Below are positions 7,350-13,825 of a stretch of DNA of 34,856 bases, piece after piece. Source of the DNA: Actinomycetes bacterium (GTDB taxonomy: Bacteria > Actinomycetota > Actinomycetes > Streptosporangiales > Streptosporangiaceae); assembly GCA_021792405.1 (NCBI GenBank), contig JAJYUU010000046.1, positions 1-34,856 on the forward strand, written 5' to 3'. Each line of letters begins with the position of its first letter. Positions within the stretch are counted from its first letter, which is position 1. The notes beneath the pieces were generated by a model that worked only from the letters and a program-made list of their open reading frames with translations, had not been told where the DNA came from and did no database searches. The position numbers and the translations under genes were made by a program.

Positions 7350-8283
7350 TCACACCGAGGACCTGACCAAGATCTACCCCGGCGCGGATTTCGCCGCCGT
7401 CGACAAGCTGAACCTCGATGTCCGGGCCGGGGAGATCTTCGGCCTGCTCGGTCCCAACGGAGCGGGAAAGACCACGACGGCCGGGATGCTCACGACCAGG
7501 GTGGTGCCGACCTCGGGGACGGCCCTGCTTGCGGGCATCGACGTCGCCGCCCATCCGGCGCTGGCCAAGCAGCTCAGCGGGATCGTCTCTCAGCAGAACA
7601 CCCTCGACAGGCAGCTCACCGTCTGGGAAAACCTGTACTTCCACGGGCGGCTGTTCGGCATCGGGGCGCGCGAGTCCCGGCGGATCTCGGACGAGTTGCT
7701 GGCGCAGTTCCAGCTGTCCCGGTGGGCGAAGGCCTCGGTCTACGCGCTGTCCGGCGGGATGGCGCAGCGGCTGATGGTGGCGCGCGCTATCTTTCACCGT
7801 CCCTCCGTGCTGTTCCTGGACGAGCCGACCGCGGGCCTTGACCCGCAGAGCAGGCTGGCGCTGTGGGACCTGCTCGGGGAACTGCACCGGGCCGGCCAGA
7901 CGATCTTGCTCACCACGCACTACATGGAAGAAGCCGACCAGCTCTGCGATCGCGTGGCGATCATGGATCACGGCAAGATCCTGGCCCTGGACACCCCTGC
8001 CGCGCTGAAGCAGAGCATCGGCGCCGATAACGTCGTTTCCATCAGGACGGCCGGAGACGCCGCGCGGCTCGCCGAACTGCTCGCCGCGGACGTCGCCGGC
8101 GTGACCCGAACCCGTCTCGTCGACGGTGGCCTCGAACTGCACGTCAAGGGCAGGGAACGGCTGATACCACGGATCGTGCTTGCCGCCGAGCGCGGCGGTT
8201 ATGACCTGATCGACTTGTCGGTTGCCGAGCCCAGCTTGGAGACGGTGTTCATCAGCCTGACGGGTAAGGAGCTGAGGGACTAA
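7306..8283 (+). CDS. DrrA-type ABC exporter ATP-binding protein
   Basis: A 325-residue ABC ATPase. It contains Walker A GPNGAGKT (49-56), a Q-loop at VSQQNTLDRQLT, signature LSGGMAQR (148-155), Walker B VLFLDEP (168-174), D-loop AGLDP and an H-loop in LLTTHYMEEADQLCDR. The extra 100-residue C-terminal domain, with a conserved end of the LSVAEPSLETVFISLTG type, is characteristic of the daunorubicin-resistance (DrrA/CcmA) exporter class. The GTG start has no good ribosome-binding site; no better in-frame start was found. Its stop overlaps the permease start by one base, so the two subunits are coupled. The exported compound is unknown; antibiotics and lipids are both known for this class. Confidence 0.92.
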   Translation: MTASSGAGGEPAAVIHTEDLTKIYPGADFAAVDKLNLDVRAGEIFGLLGPNGAGKTTTAGMLTTRVVPTSGTALLAGIDVAAHPALAKQLSGIVSQQNTLDRQLTVWENLYFHGRLFGIGARESRRISDELLAQFQLSRWAKASVYALSGGMAQRLMVARAIFHRPSVLFLDEPTAGLDPQSRLALWDLLGELHRAGQTILLTTHYMEEADQLCDRVAIMDHGKILALDTPAALKQSIGADNVVSIRTAGDAARLAELLAADVAGVTRTRLVDGGLELHVKGRERLIPRIVLAAERGGYDLIDLSVAEPSLETVFISLTGKELRD

Positions 8284-9167
8284 TGGCCACCTCCGTAACT
8301 CAGCAGCAGGTGTTGGCCAGGACGATCGGCGGCGGGCCGACCCGCTCGGTTGCCGCGGCGAGCTGGACCGCGCTCGGCGCGCTGATGCTGCGTGACCTGG
8401 TTGTACTCCGCAAGCATCTCTGGGAGTTCGTGCTGCGGACGATAATCCAGCCGTTCCTGCTCTGCTTTGTGTTCTTGTACGTCTTCCCCAAGATCGGCCA
8501 GGGGATCGGTGGTCAAGGAGCCGCGGCTGAGTCGGCGTTCGCGACCGTTCTGGTGCCCGGAGTCGTGGGCATCTCGGTGATGTTCCAGGGCGTTCAGTCG
8601 ATCGCGCTGGCGATGGCACAGGAGTTCGGGTTCACCAGGGAGATCGAGGACCGGGTGCAGGCGCCATGCCCGATCTGGTTGGTAGCCATCGCGAAGGTGC
8701 TGTCCGGCGCGGCTCAGGGCGTGCTCTCCGCAATCATCGTGCTGCCGATCGCATCGGTGGTGCACGCGCCAGGAGTGCACGCGCATCTGACGCTGGACTG
8801 GCTGCTGATCCTGACTCTCGTGCCGCTGTCCTGCGTCGCGATGGCCGGACTCGGCCTGGTGCTCGGCACCAGCTTCGAGCCGCGGAACATCGGCCTGATG
8901 TTCGGCTTCATCATCCTGCCGATCACGTTCCTCGGCGGCACGTACTACCCATGGACCAAACTTGCGCCGGTCACCGTCGGCGGCTGGCACTGGCTGCAGA
9001 CGATCGTGCTGATCAACCCGCTGATCTACGTCAACGAGGGCATGCGCGCCGCGTTCACTACAGCGCCGCATATGCACTTGTACGTGATTTATCCGGTGAT
9101 CGCCGGGTTCGGCGTCCTATTCCTGACCCTCGGCCTGCGCAATTTCCGCCGCCGTGTGCTGTCCTGA
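8283..9167 (+). CDS. DrrB-type ABC-2 membrane permease
   Basis: A 294-residue ABC-2 permease forming the membrane half of the exporter whose ATPase gene precedes it. After a 35-residue cytoplasmic start it shows roughly six hydrophobic segments, for example FLLCFVFLYVFP near 55-70, TVLVPGVVGISVMFQGVQSI near 88-107, and IGLMFGFIILPITFLGGTYY near 204-223. The conserved REIEDRVQAPCP amphipathic loop lies near 119. The ATG overlaps the ATPase stop (TAATG). The stop codon lies inside a perfect 14-base tandem duplication. Confidence 0.92.
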   Translation: MATSVTQQQVLARTIGGGPTRSVAAASWTALGALMLRDLVVLRKHLWEFVLRTIIQPFLLCFVFLYVFPKIGQGIGGQGAAAESAFATVLVPGVVGISVMFQGVQSIALAMAQEFGFTREIEDRVQAPCPIWLVAIAKVLSGAAQGVLSAIIVLPIASVVHAPGVHAHLTLDWLLILTLVPLSCVAMAGLGLVLGTSFEPRNIGLMFGFIILPITFLGGTYYPWTKLAPVTVGGWHWLQTIVLINPLIYVNEGMRAAFTTAPHMHLYVIYPVIAGFGVLFLTLGLRNFRRRVLS

Positions 9168-9182
9168 TTGTGCTGTCCTGAT
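9155..9182 (+). repeat. Perfect 14-bp tandem duplication spanning the drrB-like stop codon
   Basis: TGTGCTGTCCTGAT occurs twice head-to-tail (9155-9168 and 9169-9182). The stop codon TGA of the permease lies in the first copy. The second copy is outside the gene and leaves the encoded protein unchanged. It looks like a recent slippage event. Confidence 0.85.
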
Positions 9183-9353
9183 TGCGCCGCGGCGTCAGTT
9201 CGCGACAGCGATGTGCTTGCGCATGGCTGGCTCTCGCCGCGCTTGCGAGTGCGGCAACGCTGAGCGTGGCGATCAGCGCCGCCCTGCGCCCCCTGAACGG
9301 CGACTAGCACCCGCGGGGGAGTGTGCAGCGAAACGCGTAGTATGTCCACGGTG

Positions 9354-9459
9354 ATGCCTGACTGACTGGCTGGCGCTGCCGCCGCTCCCGGTGCTGCGCG
9401 GTGAGAGCGTCCTGCTGCGCGGGCGGCGCGAGTCCGACATCGACACCGTCGGTTGCTAA
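9354..9459 (+). pseudogene. Short N-terminal relic of a GNAT-type acetyltransferase
   Basis: Within the 302-base gap 9168-9469 one frame reads WLALPPLPVLRGESVLLRGR followed by RESDIDTVGC and a stop. This matches the usual opening of GNAT acetyltransferases (a proline-leucine strand, then LRGExVxLRxxRESD). Only about 30 codons remain. The likely original ATG at 9354 is followed after two codons by a stop in its own frame, so a frameshift also separates it from the fragment. The rest of the gap shows nothing recognisable. Confidence 0.4.
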
Positions 9460-9469
9460 CCTCGCCCGC

Positions 9470-10435
9470 ATGACCGACTCTGGCCCGGTGATCGGCTGGC
9501 TTCTGCGTTCCGATCCGTCGATCCGCTGGCAGGTGCTGCGCGACCTGCTCGATGTCCCGGAGTCGCGCTGGATGGCGGAGCGGGCCAGGGTGGCGACGGA
9601 AGGCTGGGGAGCGCGGCTGCTGTCGCACGAGGACGCGGACGGGCAGTGGGCGGGCGGCGCCTTCGTGCCGCGTGATTTCGATGTCCGTGAGTGGCAGGAC
9701 GTCGGGCAGCCGTGGACGGCCACGGCGTTCTCGTTGTCGCAACTGCGGGAGTTCGGTCTGGATCCGTCGTCGGACCAAGCCAGGCGGGCCGTGGAACTGA
9801 TCGGCGTCAACTCGCGGTGGGACCATGCCGGTGAGCCTTACTGGGAGGGCGAGGTCGAGGAGTGCATCAACGGCCGGACTGTTGCTGACGGCGCCTATTT
9901 CGGGGTCGACGTTTCGCCCATTGCCGGCAGGCTGGTCGGTGAGCGGCTTGACGACGGCGGCTGGAACTGCGAGCGGGCAAATGGCTCGGTGCGCTCGTCC
10001 TTCGCCACCACCATCAACGTGCTCGAAGGGCTGCTGGAATACGAGAGAGCGACCGGCGGCACGCCCGGATCGCGGCAGGCGCGCAGGTCGGGCGAGGAGT
10101 ATCTGCTGGAGCGCAGCCTCTTCCGCCGTCTCAGTACCGGCGAGCCGGCCGATGAGGACTTCCTGTCTTTCCTGCATCCCAGCCGCTGGCGCTACGACGT
10201 CCTGCGTGCGCTGGACTACTTCCGGTCCGCTGCCACGCTGACCGGCGCGGCGCCCGACCCGCGGCTTGCCGAAGCGGTCGGCCAGGTTCGTGCCCGGCGG
10301 CAGGAGGACGGCACCTGGCTGCTCGACCGGAGCCTGCCCGGCCGGGTGTGGTTCGACGTCAATGATGGCGTCGGCAAGCCGTCGCGCTGGGTGACGCTGC
10401 GGGCGATGCGCGTGCTGAGGTGGTGGCATCAGTAA
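9470..10435 (+). CDS. Squalene-cyclase-like alpha/alpha-toroid protein
   Basis: A 321-residue soluble protein with the repeated helical pattern of terpenoid cyclase/prenyltransferase toroids. Repeats of the form DADGQWAGGAF, RLDDGGWNCE and RQEDGTWLLDR near residues 55, 160 and 285 are the short glycine/tryptophan turns of such repeats. It lacks the DCTAE-type aspartate motif of true squalene-hopene cyclases and is half their length, so cyclase activity is not supported. Related actinobacterial proteins are annotated only as hypothetical or cyclase-like. The ATG at 9470 is chosen over an upstream start at 9401 because the extra residues are unconserved in style and overlap the GNAT relic. It is convergent with the MFS gene. 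Confidence 0.75.
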   Translation: MTDSGPVIGWLLRSDPSIRWQVLRDLLDVPESRWMAERARVATEGWGARLLSHEDADGQWAGGAFVPRDFDVREWQDVGQPWTATAFSLSQLREFGLDPSSDQARRAVELIGVNSRWDHAGEPYWEGEVEECINGRTVADGAYFGVDVSPIAGRLVGERLDDGGWNCERANGSVRSSFATTINVLEGLLEYERATGGTPGSRQARRSGEEYLLERSLFRRLSTGEPADEDFLSFLHPSRWRYDVLRALDYFRSAATLTGAAPDPRLAEAVGQVRARRQEDGTWLLDRSLPGRVWFDVNDGVGKPSRWVTLRAMRVLRWWHQ

Positions 10436-10470
10436 CGGCGCGAGGTGACAGGCAACTCCGGGTGCCGGAA

Positions 10471-11739
10471 TCAGGCCGAAGCGGGAACCGTGTCGGCGCC
10501 AGCCAGGACAGCAGCCTCCTGGTTCAGATATCGCCGGAATGCCGGGACTCTCAGCCCGATCACCAGGGCGCCGGCCACCGTCAGCAGGCCGCCGATCAGT
10601 GCGCTTACCTCCGCTGAGCTCACCGCCCCGACAAGCCCGGACTCCAGCGACCCCAGTTGGCCGCCGCCGGCTCCGACCACGTAGTCAGCGGCGTTCACGC
10701 GGCCCAGAAGCTCTGGTGGCGTCACTCGCTGCACGATGAGCCCGCGGAACAGCACCGTGATCGAATCCGCCGCCCCCGCGATGCCCAGCGCGAGCAGGGT
10801 TAGCCATAGTGACGGCGCGATCGCGAAGATGGCGAAGGCCAGCCCCCAAACCGTCACCGCCGCTAGCATCCCGATCCCCTGCCGCGTTACCTTCGCGAAC
10901 GGCCCGGACAGCAGGGCGGTGACCATGCCGCCGAGGCCGATTGCCGAGGTGAACAGGCCGAGGGTCCGGGGGTCACCGCCGAACCGCGCCGCGTTGATCG
11001 CCGGGAACAGCGACAGCGGAAGCGCGAAGAATGTCGCGTTCAGGTCCGCGAAGAAGGCGCCGGCCAGCACGCGGTTCCGCCAGATGCAGGCCAGCCCTTC
11101 GGCGGACAGGGCTAGCTGGGATCGGCCTGAGCGCGCGGGGGTGGCACCGGCACCGGCGGGCAACCGGAATACGCCGTACAGCGAGCCGGCAAAGCTGACC
11201 GTATCGACGAGGTAGCAGCCCTTGAAGCCGGCCGCGGCAGTCACCAGGCCGGCCAGGGCGGAACCGCCGATCAGCGTCGTCTGGAAGGAGATCCTGTTCA
11301 GCGCCAGCGCGGCCGGCAGTTGATCGCTGCTCACGACCGACCGGATAAGCGTGCGCCGGGTCGGTGCATTGACTGCGCCGATGGCGCTGGCGATCGCGAC
11401 CAGCGCGTACACCAGCCACAACCAGTCAAGGCCGGCCAGTGCCTGCAGGAAGAGCGCGCCGGAGGCGACCGCCGAGCACGCGGTCATGACCAAGGCGAGC
11501 TTGCGCCGGTCGACCGCGTCGGCGATCGACCCGCCGGGCAGCGCGATGAGCAGCATCGGTACCAGGGTCACCACCCCCAGCGCTCCCGTCGCTGCCGTCG
11601 AATGCGTCGCGTTCCATATCTGCAAGGTGACGGCGTAGGTCGTCATCGACCCCCCGACCTGGGACAGGGTGCTGCCAATCCACAGCCGCCTGAAGACGGG
11701 GTTGGAGCGCACCGGGGCAACGTCGGTGAGAAGCTTCAC
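10471..11739 (-). CDS. MFS drug/siderophore-type exporter (EntS-like)
   Basis: A 422-residue major facilitator with twelve predicted helices. It opens with FRRLWIGSTLSQVGGSMTTY and has the loop 2-3 signature PGGSIADAVDRRKLALV. RTLIRSVVSSDQLPAALALN after helix 4 is typical of the enterobactin-exporter-like MFS group, and a second-half counterpart VQRVTPPELLGRVNAADYVV lies near residue 345. The GTG start lies only six bases beyond a candidate -10 hexamer, so the message is probably leaderless. The gene is divergent from a MarR-type regulator whose likely operator overlaps both promoters, consistent with ligand-induced efflux. The substrate is unknown. Confidence 0.9.
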   Translation of the reverse strand: MKLLTDVAPVRSNPVFRRLWIGSTLSQVGGSMTTYAVTLQIWNATHSTAATGALGVVTLVPMLLIALPGGSIADAVDRRKLALVMTACSAVASGALFLQALAGLDWLWLVYALVAIASAIGAVNAPTRRTLIRSVVSSDQLPAALALNRISFQTTLIGGSALAGLVTAAAGFKGCYLVDTVSFAGSLYGVFRLPAGAGATPARSGRSQLALSAEGLACIWRNRVLAGAFFADLNATFFALPLSLFPAINAARFGGDPRTLGLFTSAIGLGGMVTALLSGPFAKVTRQGIGMLAAVTVWGLAFAIFAIAPSLWLTLLALGIAGAADSITVLFRGLIVQRVTPPELLGRVNAADYVVGAGGGQLGSLESGLVGAVSSAEVSALIGGLLTVAGALVIGLRVPAFRRYLNQEAAVLAGADTVPASA

Positions 11740-11745
11740 GGCATG

Positions 11746-11779
11746 AATATAACAGTCCTTGTGTAAGTGCTGTCATATT
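11746..11779. promoter_or_regulatory. Symmetric MarR operator with two leaderless divergent promoters
   Basis: An interrupted palindrome ACAG-N2-CTT-N4-AAG-N2-CTGT occupies 11752-11773 and is extended by ATAT on each side (11747-11750 and 11775-11778). Candidate -10 hexamers, TATATT on the minus strand (11751-11746) and CATATT on the plus strand (11774-11779), lie in the outer arms. Each is followed by exactly six bases and then the start codon (GTG at 11739, ATG at 11786). All elements share the centre 11762.5. Binding by the adjacent MarR protein would block both promoters. Confidence 0.65.
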
Positions 11780-11785
11780 TATAGA

Positions 11786-12295
11786 ATGCCCATCGTGAGC
11801 GGCGACCCGACGGAGCGCAGTCTGTGGCGGCCGGTGTTCCGCCTGCTGCACGACATGGACGAGGAGATCGCCGGCGTTTACGCGGATAACGGCATTGCGG
11901 ATCTGCGGGCAAACTGGGTGCCAGTGATACTCAAGCTGCACGCGCGCGGCCCGATGACGATCGCCGAGCTCGCCCGTGGTCTGGACCTGACGCACTCGGC
12001 GCTGAGCCAGAAGGTCGCCGTCATGCGCGGTAAGGGGTGGCTGATCACCGAACCCGGACCGGACGCACGCAGCAAGAAGGTGCGACTCACGGCCAAAGCC
12101 GAGCAGGTCGCGGACAAGCTCGCGGCCGAGTGGAACGCCACCGAGACGGCCCTGGCCGAACTCGAGACGCAGCTGCCCTACCCGCTCACCCGCGTCGCAG
12201 CCGACGTCCGGCAGGCGCTGGCCAGCAAGAGCTTCGGCGAACGCATCGCGGAGCAACTCGCTCGCGATCCACGCTGGCGAAGACCGGTGTCCTGA
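11786..12295 (+). CDS. MarR-family transcriptional regulator
   Basis: A 169-residue winged-helix regulator. The DNA-binding core runs WVPVILKLHARGPMTIAELA, then LTHSALSQKVAVMRGKGWLI as the recognition helix, and the wing PGPDARSKKVRLTAKAEQVA (about residues 45-115). The flanking helices supply dimerisation. The ATG at 11786 is preferred: the upstream TTG at 11759 would place coding sequence inside the operator, and a -10 hexamer sits six bases before the ATG, giving a leaderless message. It probably represses itself and the divergent exporter and is released by a ligand that the exporter removes. The inducer is not deducible. Confidence 0.9.
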   Translation: MPIVSGDPTERSLWRPVFRLLHDMDEEIAGVYADNGIADLRANWVPVILKLHARGPMTIAELARGLDLTHSALSQKVAVMRGKGWLITEPGPDARSKKVRLTAKAEQVADKLAAEWNATETALAELETQLPYPLTRVAADVRQALASKSFGERIAEQLARDPRWRRPVS

Positions 12296-12364
12296 CCGAC
12301 GAGGAGGTCAAGGTCGCGCAGCACGCCGCTACGTCGCGCGACACCGGCCCGTAGCACGGACACA

Positions 12365-13033
12365 ATGGGTTCGATGGACATCACCATGCGGCGCGAGCTT
12401 GCCAGCAGGTTGCTGAGCGGATACGTGCATGGCCCGGAGGCCGCGACGCAGGCCACGGCAAGGGCGCTGACGAAGGCGGCGGACGCAAACGCGGTCATGC
12501 TGGTCGAGGGCGTCAGTGATCAGATGGCGGTCGAGACGATTGCCGCGCGTCGCGGCCAGGACTTCGGTGCGCAGCACGTGGTGGTCGTGCCTATCGGCGG
12601 TGCGCACGCGTTTACCCGCTACTTAAAGCAGTTTGGCCCTGCCGGAGCTGGCCTCCGACTTACCGGCCTGTGCGATGTCGGCGAGGAGAACGCCGTCCGG
12701 CGCGGTCTGGCCGGCGCCGGAATCGGCTCGCCCGTAGGGCGGGCCGACATGGAGCGACTGGGCTTCTACGTCTGCGTCGAGGATCTGGAGGACGAGCTGA
12801 TCCGTGCGGTCGGCACCGCGCGGGTTGCCGAGCTCATCGACTCGCAGGGAGACCTAGGCTCGTTCCGCAGCTTGCAAAGACAGCCCGAGTGGCGTGGTCA
12901 GCCCGCCGGGGCACAGCTACGGCGGTTTCTGGGCAGCGGCGCGGGCCGCAAGCTCCGGTACGCGCGCCTGCTCGCCGGAGAGGTGGGCCTGGATCGGCTG
13001 CCGCATCCGCTCGAGGCAGTTACCCGCGCATGA
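12365..13033 (+). CDS. Orphan OLD-type TOPRIM domain protein
   Basis: A 222-residue protein whose middle matches the TOPRIM nuclease fold of OLD-family ATP-dependent endonucleases. VMLVEGVSDQMAVETIAARR carries the metal-binding Glu48, GLCDVGEENA the acidic pair region (Asp104, Glu107), and FYVCVEDLEDELIRAVG the conserved LED-type helix. The ABC-type ATPase half normally fused ahead of this domain is absent, and no ATPase or UvrD-like helicase (as in Gabija) is adjacent. It could be a free-standing nuclease, or partner an ATPase encoded elsewhere. The start ATG at 12365 lacks a clear ribosome-binding site; ATG 12374 is an alternative. The gene lies between a MarR regulator and a convergent SRPBCC gene. 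Confidence 0.8.
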   Translation: MGSMDITMRRELASRLLSGYVHGPEAATQATARALTKAADANAVMLVEGVSDQMAVETIAARRGQDFGAQHVVVVPIGGAHAFTRYLKQFGPAGAGLRLTGLCDVGEENAVRRGLAGAGIGSPVGRADMERLGFYVCVEDLEDELIRAVGTARVAELIDSQGDLGSFRSLQRQPEWRGQPAGAQLRRFLGSGAGRKLRYARLLAGEVGLDRLPHPLEAVTRA

Positions 13034-13072
13034 TCCACCATCAAAGCTCCAAGAGCGGCGCGAGCTGACCGT

Positions 13073-13098
13073 CGAAGCCGAAGCTGGCCCTGGCTTCG
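13073..13098. terminator. Candidate hairpin terminator between convergent genes
   Basis: CGAAGCC (13073-13079) pairs perfectly with GGCTTCG (13092-13098) across a 12-base loop. It lies in the 77-base gap between the converging TOPRIM and SRPBCC genes. There is no T-tract, as is usual in actinobacteria. Confidence 0.45.
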
Positions 13099-13110
13099 TG
13101 CTGGGCCTGG

Positions 13111-13602
13111 TCAGTGAGCGGCTGGATCGGCCTGAGCACCCGCAACGGTCCTGGCCAGGATGCCGAGGGTAGCCCGTAGTGCGGCTTCGGATATGACCGG
13201 GAAGATGCCGGCCTCGCGCCATTGCGGATGTATCTGCGACCAGTCGTAGTACGAGGTGACCAACGTGCCGCCGGGTACTGGTTCAAGCCGGTAGCCGTAG
13301 ACGTGCCCGATCTGCGGGCGGATCTGGCCGATTATGGTCCAGGCGATCTCCCGGTCGGGCTGGTAGGCCGAGATCGAGACGGTCACGTCGTAGCGGCCAA
13401 GCTCGGGATAGTCGTTCAGCGACTCGCGGTCCATGTGCACGACGAAGCTGTCGCCGACGGCGGTGACTGGCGCTCCGTCGGCCGATTGCAGCATGCCAGA
13501 GCTGTCGATCACGACGTGGCCCCGCGGATCCCTGAGAATGGCGAAGATCGCTGCGGGGTCAGCCTGGATAGTGCGCTGTACTTCGATCCGCTCGCTTGTC
13601 AT
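13111..13602 (-). CDS. SRPBCC (START/polyketide-cyclase-like) family protein
   Basis: A 163-residue helix-grip protein with the SRPBCC pattern. The first strand and helix are RIEVQRTIQADPAAIFAIL, followed by DPRGHVVIDSSGML, then alternating strands (VTAVGDSFVVHMDR, YDVTVSISAYQPDREIAWTI, GYRLEPVPGGTLVTSYYDWS) and the long C-terminal helix. The family binds hydrophobic ligands in a cavity; some members are aromatase/cyclases, others have no known catalysis. The ATG at 13602 is preferred because the domain begins there; an ATG at 13647 would add an unrelated-looking stretch. No biosynthetic partners are adjacent, so the ligand is unknown. Confidence 0.82.
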   Translation of the reverse strand: MTSERIEVQRTIQADPAAIFAILRDPRGHVVIDSSGMLQSADGAPVTAVGDSFVVHMDRESLNDYPELGRYDVTVSISAYQPDREIAWTIIGQIRPQIGHVYGYRLEPVPGGTLVTSYYDWSQIHPQWREAGIFPVISEAALRATLGILARTVAGAQADPAAH

Positions 13603-13825
13603 GACCTGCATTCTGGCAGCGCGCCACGGCAATGACAGCCATTCCACCGGCCTCGCGTCCGGCGCTCATGCCTCGTTGGGCGGCTCGCCGGTGGCGGCTC
13701 GCCGGCGCCGCTCTCGTAGGGTACCGCGGAATTGTCAGTGGCCCTCGATACTATGAGCGAAAGCTTGTCAGGAACAGGTAACCGGCGATAGCAGACCATG
13801 ACGGGACGCGGTTAGCTGAGGGGCG

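Noticed and set aside
7177-8619. A 480-codon minus-strand frame over the ABC exporter genes.
   Set aside because: Antisense shadow of a clear ATPase/permease pair. Only the part upstream of 7306 carries non-random membrane-protein character, and that is in other frames.
9089-10429. A 446-codon minus-strand frame over the toroid protein.
   Set aside because: Composition and lack of motifs mark it as antisense noise; the plus-strand gene has family-like repeats.
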